DNA of 64,000 nucleotides from an uncultured Prevotella sp. (GCA_900553465.1 USDT01000003.1:62001-126000), one strand, 5' to 3'. Numbered from the stretch's first letter, positions 24,148 to 32,842 are shown. Notes: generated from the sequence alone by a model not told the origin. Translations and numbers: made by a program.

Positions 24148-24461
24148 AAAAAACTATATTAGCAGCATTGATGGTTGCATTCTTATCAGGATGCTCAAAA
24201 GAGGATAACACTGTTACAATAACTAATTTATCAGGTAAATCCTGGTATGAGACACAGGTTTGGTTCCGACAAACAGAAGATGGTGAGTTGTCTGGATATA
24301 CAGAGGTAGGAACTGTTGATGTCGGATCAACATGTGTTGTTGAAACAGATGATCCTATTTTCTATATATATGCAAAAGATAATAGAGGGAAAATGATCAT
24401 GTCTAAAAACATACATATCAATGGAAGCAAAGCCACAGTTAATGAAAGTGATTTATACTAA
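24144..24461 (+). CDS. Lipoprotein expressed with the repressor
   Basis: A 105-residue lipoprotein: signal MKKTILAALMVAFLSGC with lipobox LSGC (Cys 17), followed by Ser-Lys-Glu-Asp. The mature part is a small beta-rich domain (TITNLSGKSWYETQVWF and VDVGSTCVVETDDPIF). Because it is in the lysogeny operon it would be made in the lysogen, as expected for a superinfection-exclusion or conversion factor; that function is inference. Confidence 0.68.
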   Translation: MKKTILAALMVAFLSGCSKEDNTVTITNLSGKSWYETQVWFRQTEDGELSGYTEVGTVDVGSTCVVETDDPIFYIYAKDNRGKMIMSKNIHINGSKATVNESDLY

Positions 24462-24718
24462 TGAATACAAATGTGAGCAAACAAATTATAGAAAGGTTTT
24501 ATTCAGCCTTGGATGCAATAATAGAAGCAAAAAAGATCAGAGGCGTAAACACATATTGTAGGCTGTATGATATAGACAGGAGAAACTTTATAGCACAAAG
24601 AAAAGATCTTGATCGTGGTTGGTTTCAGGTTTCCTGGTTACAGCCCATGGTACGTGAATATGGAGTGAGTGCGAAATGGCTACTTACAGGATTTGGAAAG
24701 ATGTTTGACAATAACTAA
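24461..24718 (+). CDS. HTH-like regulatory protein
   Basis: An 85-residue protein overlapping the lipoprotein stop by 1 bp. The pattern IIEAKKIRGVNTYCRLYDID, RRNFIAQRKDL, VSWLQPMVREYGVSAKWLLT fits a lambda-repressor-like helix-turn-helix, ending in LLTGFGKMF as in phage Cro/C1-type proteins from Bacteroidetes. It could be a second regulator for the array or the integrase. It is followed by a strong terminator. Confidence 0.62.
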   Translation: MNTNVSKQIIERFYSALDAIIEAKKIRGVNTYCRLYDIDRRNFIAQRKDLDRGWFQVSWLQPMVREYGVSAKWLLTGFGKMFDNN

Positions 24719-24744
24719 AGCGGTACCTTTTGGTATCGCTTTTT
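24717..24744 (+). terminator. Terminator of the repressor operon
   Basis: An 11-bp stem (AAAGCGGTACC and GGTATCGCTTT, one G-T pair) with a TTTT loop and a T-run. It lies directly on the stop codon of the HTH gene. Confidence 0.85.
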
Positions 24745-24825
24745 CTTTCCCCCTACACCCCCTATCTTTATACATATACAACATTATTATAATATATATA
24801 ATATATATAGTATAGTGTTTATTAT

Positions 24826-25181
24826 TTTGCTTAAGCAAATTAGAACTATGCTATATTTGATTATCAGACTATTATAAATTTTTGCTTAGGCAAATTTATA
24901 CAGTGTCGTTTTTTTTGTTTAAGCAAAACAAAGATAGATTTTCACTGATTATCAGTCAATTACGTTTTTTTGCTTAGGCAAACAGTTTTGCTTAATCAAA
25001 TTGTAATATTCCTAATGCTGATTATCAGATATTTATAAAGTTTTGCTTAAGCAAAATACATATTTTAGTTAGTAAAATCACGGTGAAATATTTTGCTTAA
25101 GCAAATAGATATATATCTATCTTTGTTTTTCAATTAGTTACATATATTTGCTTAGGCAAACATTATTTTTGCTTAAGCAAA
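24826..25181. repeat. Array of nine TTTGCTTAAGCAAA palindromes in four composite 69-bp units
   Basis: Copies of the 14-bp palindrome or one-mismatch forms begin at 24826, 24881, 24914, 24969, 24987, 25042, 25092, 25147 and 25168. The first eight pair into four units of exactly 69 bp (24826-24894, 24914-24982, 24987-25055, 25092-25160), with arms 55 bp apart. In units 1-3 TGATTATCAG starts at offset 32 in every unit; unit 4 has TGTTTTTCAA there. The right-hand arms of units 1, 2 and 4 read CTTAGGC. The ninth copy forms the end of the integrase gene. An AT-rich run (24781-24815) borders the array. Candidate origin, centromere or regulatory array. Confidence 0.85.
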
Positions 25182-26437
25182 ACAGGCTCATCTACCTTAG
25201 ACAGATCCAGTGAAAGAAGATCCAGGACTTTCCTGTTTGCCTGGTCTATAGGATCCCAGCTTTTCTTTATATATATGTCTGTTACTCTCATAGAATCATC
25301 CACATGGTTTAATGCAGTATGAACAGTATATTTGTCAACACCTGCATCATTCGCTGCTATTGTAGCCCAGCTATGACGAGCTGCGTAAAACTCCAGATCG
25401 TCAACACCTATCAATGCACCAATCTTTTTCAATCCCTTGTTAATGGCAGCACTTAATGTATCCATATTAGAATACATCTTATAAAACCTGAACACCCTTT
25501 CACCTGATGGAGCTCTGTATTTCTCAATAAGAGGCTGTATCTCTGGTTCAACTTTGATGGATATTTCAGCGTTATCTATTCTGCGTTCTTTTGTTTTAGT
25601 TCTCTGATACGTGATCCTGCCATTCTTATAATCGGTACAATTAAATAAATCAACACCATTCATTCCTACAAGGCAAAAGCTGATCAGGAATATATCTCTT
25701 GCAAAGTTAAACCTATTGGTTCCAGGTTGCAGAATTGTAGTATAATCAAGATCAGCGATAGCTTTAATCTGTTCAACGGTTAAAGCTCTTTTCCTGGCTG
25801 CTGGCAGCTTCGGAAAATCAATATGGTTGAAAGGAGAATTTGGGATCCTTATAATACCAGCATCCTCATCATTGAACTCTTTTTTTGCCCTGTTGTGGAT
25901 AGCTCTCATCCTATTCAGGTAGTTATGTGTTGAATACCCCCTTGTTACATTTGGCTGGCTTGCTATCCATGAAGCCCAATCCTGGAGGAACTTTGCAGTT
26001 ATCTCAGAGATCATAACCTTGTCACGTCCGACAAACTTAACCAGGGAATTGATAGCACACACATAGCTGTTGGCATTTCCAGTGTGCCCTGTAGATCTCA
26101 TTCTTTCTATCTCTTTCCAGGTATAAGCTACAAAGTCAAGCTCAAATTTACCTGGTGTATCATTTGTTATAAGATCAACCACCTGCTCAATGGTCATATC
26201 CTTAAGCCTCTCACCAACACGATCACAAGCTGATCTGTATTTCCGAATCAGCCCATCCGTCAAATCTATGTATGTTTGATTTTTTATCTTAAGTGAGCGA
26301 GTAAGATCCTTTTGGGTAACATACCAAACTGTAGCCAGGTATTTCTTTTTCTTGTTATGAGTAACCCTTATCTTTATATTATAGGTACCATCTTCCTTTT
26401 TCTGGTGAGCATAAACTTCTGCTTTGAATGTAGCCAT
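25163..26437 (-). CDS. int: Tyrosine recombinase / phage integrase
   Basis: A 424-residue tyrosine recombinase: N-terminal arm-binding domain, SAM-like core-binding domain (about 100-205), catalytic domain with RTKTKERR (Lys), YAARHSWATIAAN (Arg 354, His 355), ALNHVDD (His 378) and nucleophile Tyr in VTDIYIKK (Tyr 389). In the first catalytic box the sequence reads SFCLVGMNGVDLFN, with Val where most relatives have Arg. Integrates the prophage at the tRNA-Arg at its right. Its last codons (VLLKQK) are encoded by the ninth palindrome. Confidence 0.9.
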   Translation of the reverse strand: MATFKAEVYAHQKKEDGTYNIKIRVTHNKKKKYLATVWYVTQKDLTRSLKIKNQTYIDLTDGLIRKYRSACDRVGERLKDMTIEQVVDLITNDTPGKFELDFVAYTWKEIERMRSTGHTGNANSYVCAINSLVKFVGRDKVMISEITAKFLQDWASWIASQPNVTRGYSTHNYLNRMRAIHNRAKKEFNDEDAGIIRIPNSPFNHIDFPKLPAARKRALTVEQIKAIADLDYTTILQPGTNRFNFARDIFLISFCLVGMNGVDLFNCTDYKNGRITYQRTKTKERRIDNAEISIKVEPEIQPLIEKYRAPSGERVFRFYKMYSNMDTLSAAINKGLKKIGALIGVDDLEFYAARHSWATIAANDAGVDKYTVHTALNHVDDSMRVTDIYIKKSWDPIDQANRKVLDLLSLDLSKVDEPVLLKQK

Positions 26438-26507
26438 ATATTTGTTTCTGTAGAATATTTGTAGAACTTTTCACAGCAAATATATGTCTTTTTTGCGGTA
26501 AATGCAG

Positions 26508-26542
26508 AAAAAAGGCTCACCCTTTTTTTACAAGGATGAGCC
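26508..26542 (-). terminator. Terminator of the tRNA-Arg transcript
   Basis: On the minus strand GGCTCATCCTT pairs with AAGGGTGAGCC (one mismatch) and is followed by six T residues, 7 bp past the tRNA 3' end. Confidence 0.75.
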
Positions 26543-26548
26543 ATCAGG

Positions 26549-26620
26549 TAGCTCCGAGGGGAATCGAACCCCTATCTAAAATTTAGGAAATTCTTGTTCT
26601 ATCCGTTGAACTACAGAGCC
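26549..26620 (-). tRNA. tRNA-Arg (CCT), prophage attachment gene
   Basis: Folds into a full cloverleaf of 72 nt: acceptor GGCTCTG with CGGAGCT (one G-T), D arm, anticodon stem AGAAT/ATTTT with loop TTCCTAA (anticodon CCT), T arm AGGGG/CCCCT with TTCGATT, discriminator A, no encoded CCA. Its 3' end faces the integrase, as in tRNA-targeting phages where the element restores the tRNA. Confidence 0.9.
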
Positions 26621-26680
26621 TTATGGAATAACCTATATTCCTATTTGTTGTTTATAACCCAATGTCAATGGAATAAATGT

Positions 26681-26740
26681 CTATTTCGGAAACCTAATGT
26701 TTAGGAAACCTCCGTTCTATCCATTTAACTATAGGAGCCC
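26681..26740 (-). pseudogene. Degenerate tRNA-Arg 5' fragment
   Basis: On the minus strand the first half of a second tRNA-Arg is visible: an acceptor-like GGGCTCC, a D-arm with ATGGATAGAAC and an anticodon loop TTTCCTAAA, matching the intact tRNA. The anticodon stem has a mismatch and no T arm or closing acceptor strand follows. It may be the stump of an older insertion at this target or a decayed duplicate. Confidence 0.6.
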
Positions 26741-26870
26741 TTTTATCAGTTGCAAAGGTACAATTTTTTCAGAGAATAACATTAAAATTGCATACACATT
26801 ATTTTATCAGATATTTTTTTTCTGTTACAGAATTAAACTTTGACGTTCCGTTTACGTCAAAAAGACCGTT

Positions 26871-29363
26871 ATGAAGCGAATATTATTCTTTTTATTGCTG
26901 TGTATGAGTGCATGCACTCTATCGGCACAGGGATTTGTTAAGGGAAAAGTGTTGGATAAGCAGAATTCCGAACCGCTCGGATTCGTGAACGTAAGGGTGA
27001 CGCAGAAGGCTTCCGGAGAATATGTCGGAGGAACTATGACCGATGCCGCCGGTAACTTCACGGTGAAGGACCTTAAGAATGGTGCCTATGTCCTGACACT
27101 TTCGTTTGTGGGTTACAAAGAAGAAGTGCGTGATTTTGAAATCACAGCCGAGAACCCGAAGAGAACTTTTACACGTATTTACATGTCGGAAAACCAGAAC
27201 ATGCTGGCTGGAGTGACCGTCACTGGACAGAAGTCCACCATGAAACTGGAAGTTGACCGCAAGTCGTTCGACGTGACTCAGCTCATTTCGAATAGTGGTG
27301 AGGCAGCAAGCGACGTGCTCGACAACATTCCTTCGGTGGAAGTGGACAACGACGGCAATGTGTCGCTCCGCGGAAACAGCAGTGTGGAGGTGTGGATAAA
27401 CGGTAAGTCGAGCGGACTGACGTCGGACAACCGCGCACAAATTCTGCAGCAGCTTCCGGCAGAAAGCATTGAAAGAATAGAAGTGATAGACAACCCGTCG
27501 GCCAAATTCTCCGCAGAAGGTTCGGCCGGAATTATCAATATTGTGCTCAAGAAAGACCGCAAGGCCGGTTATTACGGATCGTTGCAGGCAGGTGGAGGAA
27601 CACGCGGAAGCGCTAATACAAGTTTCAACATCAACTACAACAGCTCAAAATTCGACGCATACGCAAATGTTGGATACCGTCATCGTTCGAACGACGGACG
27701 TTCGGAGAGCAACCAGATATTCACAAACACCAACGAATATCAGCGCTACAAGGGAACCAGCAAGAACACGGGTAACAACCTTTTTGCCCGTGCCGGTCTG
27801 ACATGGCATGCCACAGATAAGGACGACTTCTCATTCAACGGAATGATGATGATAGGTGCCGGAAAGAACTCGAGCGGCATACCATATCACTACGGCACGC
27901 TTGGCAATGCGACAGATTCGCGTGTCATGTTCAGAAGCACACGCAGTGAGAATGACATGAGAATGTTCTACGGCGAGTTCAACTACCGTCACAACTTCTC
28001 GGACAAGCATTTCCTGGACTTCACTGTGGATGCAAACAAGTGGAAAAGCGATAACGATAACCTATATCAGGACTCAACCACGTATTACAGCGAGGAACGT
28101 CCGACAGAATATGACTACCAGTATCGCCCGATGTATATGAACAACAATCGCTGGGAAGTGAAGCTCGACTATGAGAATCAGATAAACGACCGCATGAAGG
28201 TAGAGGCCGGTTATCTGGGCAATTTCTCGCATGAGAACACACCGCAGGAGTCATATATCGACGATACCAGCTGGAACGGAGCCAACAGTGTGGAGGACAA
28301 GGAATATTTCAACAGATTTATCTACGATATGGATCTGCACGCACTGTATGCCACACTGAGCTATAAGTTCGGCAAACTGAACGTCATGGGAGGTCTGCGC
28401 GGTGAATACTGGAAGGTGAACACCGAGAGTTACACATGGGAGCAAGAGCATGACGCATCGAAGCGCGACCCGGCCTTCAAGAAGGATTATTTCCAGTTGT
28501 TCCCCAGTCTGTTCCTTTCTTACCAACTCACAGAGACACAGCAACTGCAACTCAACTATACACGACGCTTGCGTCGTCCGTGGGGCGGCCAGCTCAACTC
28601 GTTCCGCGATACTCGTGACGCTACTATGGTATCGTTCGGTAACCCTGAGCTGACTCCTGAATTCAGTAATTCTTTCTCGCTGAACTATCTCAAGACATGG
28701 ACCGAACACTCGCTGCTCGTCAGCGCATACTACCGTCCGACAAGCGACGTGATACAGCGTATAAACTATCAGAGCTCAACAGACGGACTGATGTATTCTA
28801 CAAGCGTGAATGTAGCGAAGAGCCTGAGTTCAGGTCTGGAACTCGTGTTGAAGAACAAACTGTTCCGCATCCTCGACCTTACGACCACAGCAAATGCTTA
28901 TTATTACAAGCTCAACGGTTTCAGTTATGACATCGACGGACAGACTGTGAAAGGTGAGGGCAACGACAACTTCACATGGAACGCCCGCATGACTGCAAGT
29001 GTCATCCTGCCGTACGACATATCGGTACAGGCCACCGGACGCTATAACGCACGCCAGGTGATAACACAGGGTTACCGCAAAGCCAACTACAGTGTGGATC
29101 TGGGAATGCGTAAGAACTTCTTCAATAAGGCACTCACCGTGGCCATCAACTGCCGCGACTTGCTCAATTCACGCAAATGGGTGAACTATACTGAGAGCGA
29201 CACGTTCACAAGATATCAGATGAACAAACGTGGCGGACGCAATGTTAACCTCACCGTGACATGGAACTTCGGTAACATGAAGGCAAAGAAGAAACCGCAG
29301 AAAGAAAACAATATGCAGGATTTCGAAAGCCAGCAGTATGGTGGTGAAGGCGGAGAAATGTAA
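26871..29363 (+). CDS. TonB-dependent receptor-like outer-membrane protein
   Basis: An 830-residue protein with signal peptide MKRILFFLLLCMSACTLSAQ, a carboxypeptidase-regulatory-like beta-sandwich (about 22-105, GKVLDKQNSEPLGFVNVRV), a plug-like domain (about 110-225, SGEAASDVLDNIPSVEVDND, VSLRGNSSVEVWINGKSSG, PSAKFSAEGSAGIINIVLKK) and a C-terminal beta-barrel. It resembles the FepA/OMP_b-brl_3 type, not SusC: no adjacent SusD gene. Substrate unknown. First host gene outside the prophage; the GC-rich coding differs clearly from the prophage. Confidence 0.86.
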   Translation: MKRILFFLLLCMSACTLSAQGFVKGKVLDKQNSEPLGFVNVRVTQKASGEYVGGTMTDAAGNFTVKDLKNGAYVLTLSFVGYKEEVRDFEITAENPKRTFTRIYMSENQNMLAGVTVTGQKSTMKLEVDRKSFDVTQLISNSGEAASDVLDNIPSVEVDNDGNVSLRGNSSVEVWINGKSSGLTSDNRAQILQQLPAESIERIEVIDNPSAKFSAEGSAGIINIVLKKDRKAGYYGSLQAGGGTRGSANTSFNINYNSSKFDAYANVGYRHRSNDGRSESNQIFTNTNEYQRYKGTSKNTGNNLFARAGLTWHATDKDDFSFNGMMMIGAGKNSSGIPYHYGTLGNATDSRVMFRSTRSENDMRMFYGEFNYRHNFSDKHFLDFTVDANKWKSDNDNLYQDSTTYYSEERPTEYDYQYRPMYMNNNRWEVKLDYENQINDRMKVEAGYLGNFSHENTPQESYIDDTSWNGANSVEDKEYFNRFIYDMDLHALYATLSYKFGKLNVMGGLRGEYWKVNTESYTWEQEHDASKRDPAFKKDYFQLFPSLFLSYQLTETQQLQLNYTRRLRRPWGGQLNSFRDTRDATMVSFGNPELTPEFSNSFSLNYLKTWTEHSLLVSAYYRPTSDVIQRINYQSSTDGLMYSTSVNVAKSLSSGLELVLKNKLFRILDLTTTANAYYYKLNGFSYDIDGQTVKGEGNDNFTWNARMTASVILPYDISVQATGRYNARQVITQGYRKANYSVDLGMRKNFFNKALTVAINCRDLLNSRKWVNYTESDTFTRYQMNKRGGRNVNLTVTWNFGNMKAKKKPQKENNMQDFESQQYGGEGGEM

Positions 29364-29466
29364 TTGAAAACGGCCGTCCTTCGCGGGACGACCGCTGTAA
29401 AGAAATGCAGGCATAGTCTGCGCAGGAATGTAATAAAGTAAATTCGCTTTATACATTATATATGAA

Positions 29467-29509
29467 AAAGCCCTCGGCATGCGTGAGTGTGTCGAGGGCT
29501 TTGTTTTTT
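29467..29509 (+). terminator. Bidirectional terminator between convergent genes
   Basis: AAAGCCCTCG (29467-29476) pairs with CGAGGGCTTT (29493-29502) and is followed by a T-run. It separates the receptor gene from the convergent DUF1080 gene. Confidence 0.8.
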
Positions 29510-29563
29510 ATGTGTTGCGTCGGCGCTTTTTCTGTTGTGCGCCGGCGCTTGAATGATTTCGTG

Positions 29564-32500
29564 TCAGCGCCTTTTCGACTTCTTGCTGAGGTCGAGAATA
29601 CGCACGTTTCTGAACATTATGCCAGGACCGTGGCCGCAGAAACTTATGTAGCCTTCCTTGTTGAAGAGGCCCGGATGATTCTTGTGGTCAACTGTGTAAG
29701 GGTTGTGCTCGCTGCCGTCGGGTGCAACATTGTGGCCCTTGCAGGCTTTGCGGATGTCGCCGTCGAGTATCACTTTTCCGTTGACTGTCACTTTCACGCG
29801 GTCGCCAACGACGCGTATTTCTTCAGAATACCATGTACCCACCTTGTCGAACTTGACGTGTTCCGGAACTATGATACCGTAAACAGCACCGTGCTGCTGG
29901 TATGGCATCAGACCGTTGTATATCGGATCGTCATGGTCGAGAATCTGTATCTCCATGCCGTCATAGGCTGCGTCTGTTCCGAGATTGGTTCGTACGCCGA
30001 CTCCGTTGTTCACACCCGGAGTGTCGAAACAGAAGTCGAAGCGCAGAACGAAGTCACTGTACTTCTTCTTTGTATAGAGATTTCCGCTTCCGCCGTAGTT
30101 TGCTGAAACATAGATGTTGCCGTTCTGTGGCACGTAGTTGGTTGTGTTGCCCTGCCATTTGTCAAGAGAGCGTCCGTCGAACAACACTTCAAATCCTTCC
30201 TTCTTCTCATCAGTAGAGAGCTGGAATACCGGAGTGGAAGGCAGTTTGCGTATGCGTGTGTATCTCACGATGAGTGAGTCGTTGGCAGCCTGGAATCCTA
30301 TGCCTCCTACAGCATTCAGACTTTTACCTTCTTTCGGGTTTGTAATTACGGCGTTTGTGATGAGTTCCTTGCCGTTGACACTTACAAACACGCGGTCGTC
30401 AACAACCTTTATGTCGGCCGAATTCCATTCTCCCACGTTGCTGTAAGGATGCCATTGCTGGTTCTCTCCGTAGAGTTTCACGCCTTTTTCCTTGTCGAAT
30501 GTGAGTACGGACATGTCGCGCAGGCTCACTTCAAGGTTGTCGCCGCTCTTCCAGTCGAAGCTGAGGTTGAAGTTTTCGAAGCTCTCTTTCATCTTCCAGT
30601 AGCCACGACGGTTCATCTTTGTTCTGCCTGTTGACAGCGAATATCCCTTCGGCGTGCGTTTTGCGAGCAGGCCCTTGATCTGGTCAACGGCGTATCCTGC
30701 GTCGTGGTTGTCCACCTGACGGATGTATGTGGCAATACCCTGCTCAAGCATTTCCTTCACGTGTCTGCCGCCGTTGAAGTCGTCGTGTGCAGCCACGATG
30801 TCCTTTATGCATTCTGCGGCTACGTCTGCATATTCCGATGTGTCATAATATTTTCTCATGTAACCGAGAGCCTGGAGTGTCTGTGTCTGGCCGATCGCTT
30901 TGAGGAAACGGTTTCCGAGTGATTCGGAAGCGCCGCTTTCCATACCTGCAACGAGCATCAGATAGCGTTCTACCGGTGTTGCATCTGCAGTTGATGCAAG
31001 GTCGAGATAACGTGAAAGTATCTTATCCTTTGCCTCGCCTTTGCGTTTGTCTTTCGCCATGTCGAGCAGAATTGGCAGCATCTTTATGTTCTTCAGGTCG
31101 AGCAGAGCAGCCTGTGCCTCGGTGTTTCCGGCTTCCTGAAGTATCTGGATGGCTTCGTCGGTGTTGGTGCTTGCCAGTATCCGGTAGTAGCGGGCGGGCT
31201 TTGCTGATGCGTCCATTGCCTTTTTCGTCATCTCAAAGGCCTTTTCTGGTGCTGATTTATAGTTTATAGTGATTATGGCATCCTGCAGTTTTGCTGCCGA
31301 TTCCTCGTCAGCTTTGTCGAGCATTGCGAACAGACGGTCTAGCTCATCAGGACCAGCCACATGACCGAGAGCCTCGAGTGCGGCGGCGCTGATGTCCTTG
31401 TCGTCGGACGATGTGAGTGCGAGCACCTTGTCGAAAGCATTGCGTATGCCGCGTTTAGAGACAACCTGCAGAGCATTTGTCACTACTTTCTTATCGTCGG
31501 AGTTGAGTGCCTGAACCATGGCTTCGCGCAGATCGCCATTGAAGAAGTACAGTGCGTTCTTTGCTTCTTCTGCATTCTGTGTGCCAAGCAGTGCGATAAG
31601 AGCCTCGAGTGATTGCTCACCACCGAGTTTTGCGGCTGTTATTATCGATTCTGAAAGCAGTGTTCCGCTGCTCTTCTTAAGCTTTTTGAGCACCACGTCG
31701 GTGTAGTTTGTCGCATTGTAATTGCCTATCCAGCGCACCACATCGGTCTGTCCGTCATAGGAAAGACGCGGCATTGCCTTGGCCATTGCGTCCAAAGCTG
31801 TCGGTCCGCAGTATTCCAGACCATATTCAAGTGCCGTGTTGCGGTATTCGGCATCGCGGTCGCGCAGAGCTTTAGTAAAGGTGGATATGCCTTTCGGACC
31901 TTCGGCTTTGAGCATCAGACGCAGTCCGGCACATCTCATTGCCGGTGTTTCAGACTTCATGAGTTTCTTTGCTTCCTTTTCGACAATCTCCTTGTTGTCA
32001 TTGCAGATGCGGTCGAGCATCGCGATGTAGGCATCTGTGGCGTGAGTGCTTTCGGGCTTGTATCCGGCTGATTGAGCTGCTTCGGCCAGAAGCGCCAGTT
32101 TGTCTGCCGGTGCGACAGCGGCCATAGCGTCGTATATCGCTGCGGTAGTTACGGCGTCGGCACCGCTGAGCCATGAAACAAGAAGGTCGTTGCAGTTAGT
32201 CAGATTGCACGATTTGATTATCTTGGCGAGTAGAATCGGCTCTGCATCAGATGTTCTGACGAAGTCGGATTTTTCTTTTTCGCTACCTTTTATGCTGCCT
32301 ATGAATGCGAGGGCAGCATCTCTAAGATCCTTATTCTGGGCGTATCTGATGAAGTCGGGCAGGTCGGCTGTTGTGGCACATCCTGTCAGAACCGTTATCA
32401 GATAAACTTTTTTGCGAAGATTGTCGGTTTTGTCGATGGCGAGTTTCAGACCTTTGCGCATCTCGTCTCTGTATTTCTGACCGTCAGGAGTTGTGACGTA

Positions 32501-32770
32501 GCTTTGCAGACCACCAAGCGCATACTCGCCCGCAGAGGTGTTGTTTCCTTCGAAGTTCATGGTTGAGGCTATCTGCAGTATGCCGGCGCTTCCCGTGGCT
32601 GCCATCTCTCCCATGAGTTGTTTGAATGATTCGCTGTCTTTGGCAGGCATCTGCGCCAGTGCGTCGGCAATGACTGTCTCAGGTGTTCTGTTCCTGCTGT
32701 CAGTCTGTGCGATGCTTTGCGTCTGTGCAAACAAGAATGCCGCAATCAGAATAATCAGGTATTTTTTCAT
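29564..32770 (-). CDS. Large secreted HEAT-repeat protein with tandem DUF1080 domains
   Basis: A 1,068-residue protein with an N-terminal signal peptide (MKKYLIILIAAFLFAQTQSI). Residues about 30-670 are helical repeats of HEAT type (e.g. ALEALGHVAGPDELDRLFAM). Two DUF1080 (3-keto-disaccharide hydrolase) jelly rolls follow: a diverged one (about 690-850, FENFNLSFDWKSGDNLEVS) and a canonical one (about 855-1065, FEVLFDGRSLDKWQGNT, GSGNLYTKKKYSDFVLRFDF, NGVGVRTNLG, GMEIQILDHDDP). The second domain would cleave 3-keto-glycosides; the repeat scaffold may bind substrate or partner proteins. It precedes the Tat-exported oxidoreductase gene in the opposite sense of transcription order, 72 bp apart. 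Confidence 0.83.
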   Translation of the reverse strand: MKKYLIILIAAFLFAQTQSIAQTDSRNRTPETVIADALAQMPAKDSESFKQLMGEMAATGSAGILQIASTMNFEGNNTSAGEYALGGLQSYVTTPDGQKYRDEMRKGLKLAIDKTDNLRKKVYLITVLTGCATTADLPDFIRYAQNKDLRDAALAFIGSIKGSEKEKSDFVRTSDAEPILLAKIIKSCNLTNCNDLLVSWLSGADAVTTAAIYDAMAAVAPADKLALLAEAAQSAGYKPESTHATDAYIAMLDRICNDNKEIVEKEAKKLMKSETPAMRCAGLRLMLKAEGPKGISTFTKALRDRDAEYRNTALEYGLEYCGPTALDAMAKAMPRLSYDGQTDVVRWIGNYNATNYTDVVLKKLKKSSGTLLSESIITAAKLGGEQSLEALIALLGTQNAEEAKNALYFFNGDLREAMVQALNSDDKKVVTNALQVVSKRGIRNAFDKVLALTSSDDKDISAAALEALGHVAGPDELDRLFAMLDKADEESAAKLQDAIITINYKSAPEKAFEMTKKAMDASAKPARYYRILASTNTDEAIQILQEAGNTEAQAALLDLKNIKMLPILLDMAKDKRKGEAKDKILSRYLDLASTADATPVERYLMLVAGMESGASESLGNRFLKAIGQTQTLQALGYMRKYYDTSEYADVAAECIKDIVAAHDDFNGGRHVKEMLEQGIATYIRQVDNHDAGYAVDQIKGLLAKRTPKGYSLSTGRTKMNRRGYWKMKESFENFNLSFDWKSGDNLEVSLRDMSVLTFDKEKGVKLYGENQQWHPYSNVGEWNSADIKVVDDRVFVSVNGKELITNAVITNPKEGKSLNAVGGIGFQAANDSLIVRYTRIRKLPSTPVFQLSTDEKKEGFEVLFDGRSLDKWQGNTTNYVPQNGNIYVSANYGGSGNLYTKKKYSDFVLRFDFCFDTPGVNNGVGVRTNLGTDAAYDGMEIQILDHDDPIYNGLMPYQQHGAVYGIIVPEHVKFDKVGTWYSEEIRVVGDRVKVTVNGKVILDGDIRKACKGHNVAPDGSEHNPYTVDHKNHPGLFNKEGYISFCGHGPGIMFRNVRILDLSKKSKRR

Positions 32771-32842
32771 TTTTCTTTTTGTTGTGTAAAGTACAATTAC
32801 ATTATGGTTTTGTGTTAGAAAGCATTTTATCTGCGCGCGGCA

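Larger units (their letters stand above)
1..26620. mobile_element. Prophage, right-hand part (left end outside window)
   Basis: A continuous AT-rich block carries integrase, lysogeny switch, recombination and replication genes, terminase, portal and a MuF head protein in the order of a temperate tailed phage. The right edge is a complete tRNA-Arg next to the start of the integrase gene, and base composition rises sharply in the host DNA beyond it. No displaced tRNA 3' fragment was found at the left edge and capsid, tail, holin and lysin genes are missing, so the element extends leftward out of the window. That positions 1-1084 belong to it is inferred from composition only. Confidence 0.85.

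Noticed and set aside
24826..25181. CRISPR array
   Set aside because: Repeats are 14-bp palindromes with unequal spacers and no cas gene is near; the composite 69-bp unit does not fit a CRISPR layout.
24826..25181. Attachment-site arm sequences of the integrase
   Set aside because: The tRNA attachment gene is at the other end of the integrase gene, more than 1.3 kb away. I keep it only as a weak alternative.
26871..29363. SusC/SusD-type polysaccharide utilisation locus
   Set aside because: No SusD-like gene follows and the receptor resembles another barrel type. The region is a glycan locus but not a canonical one.
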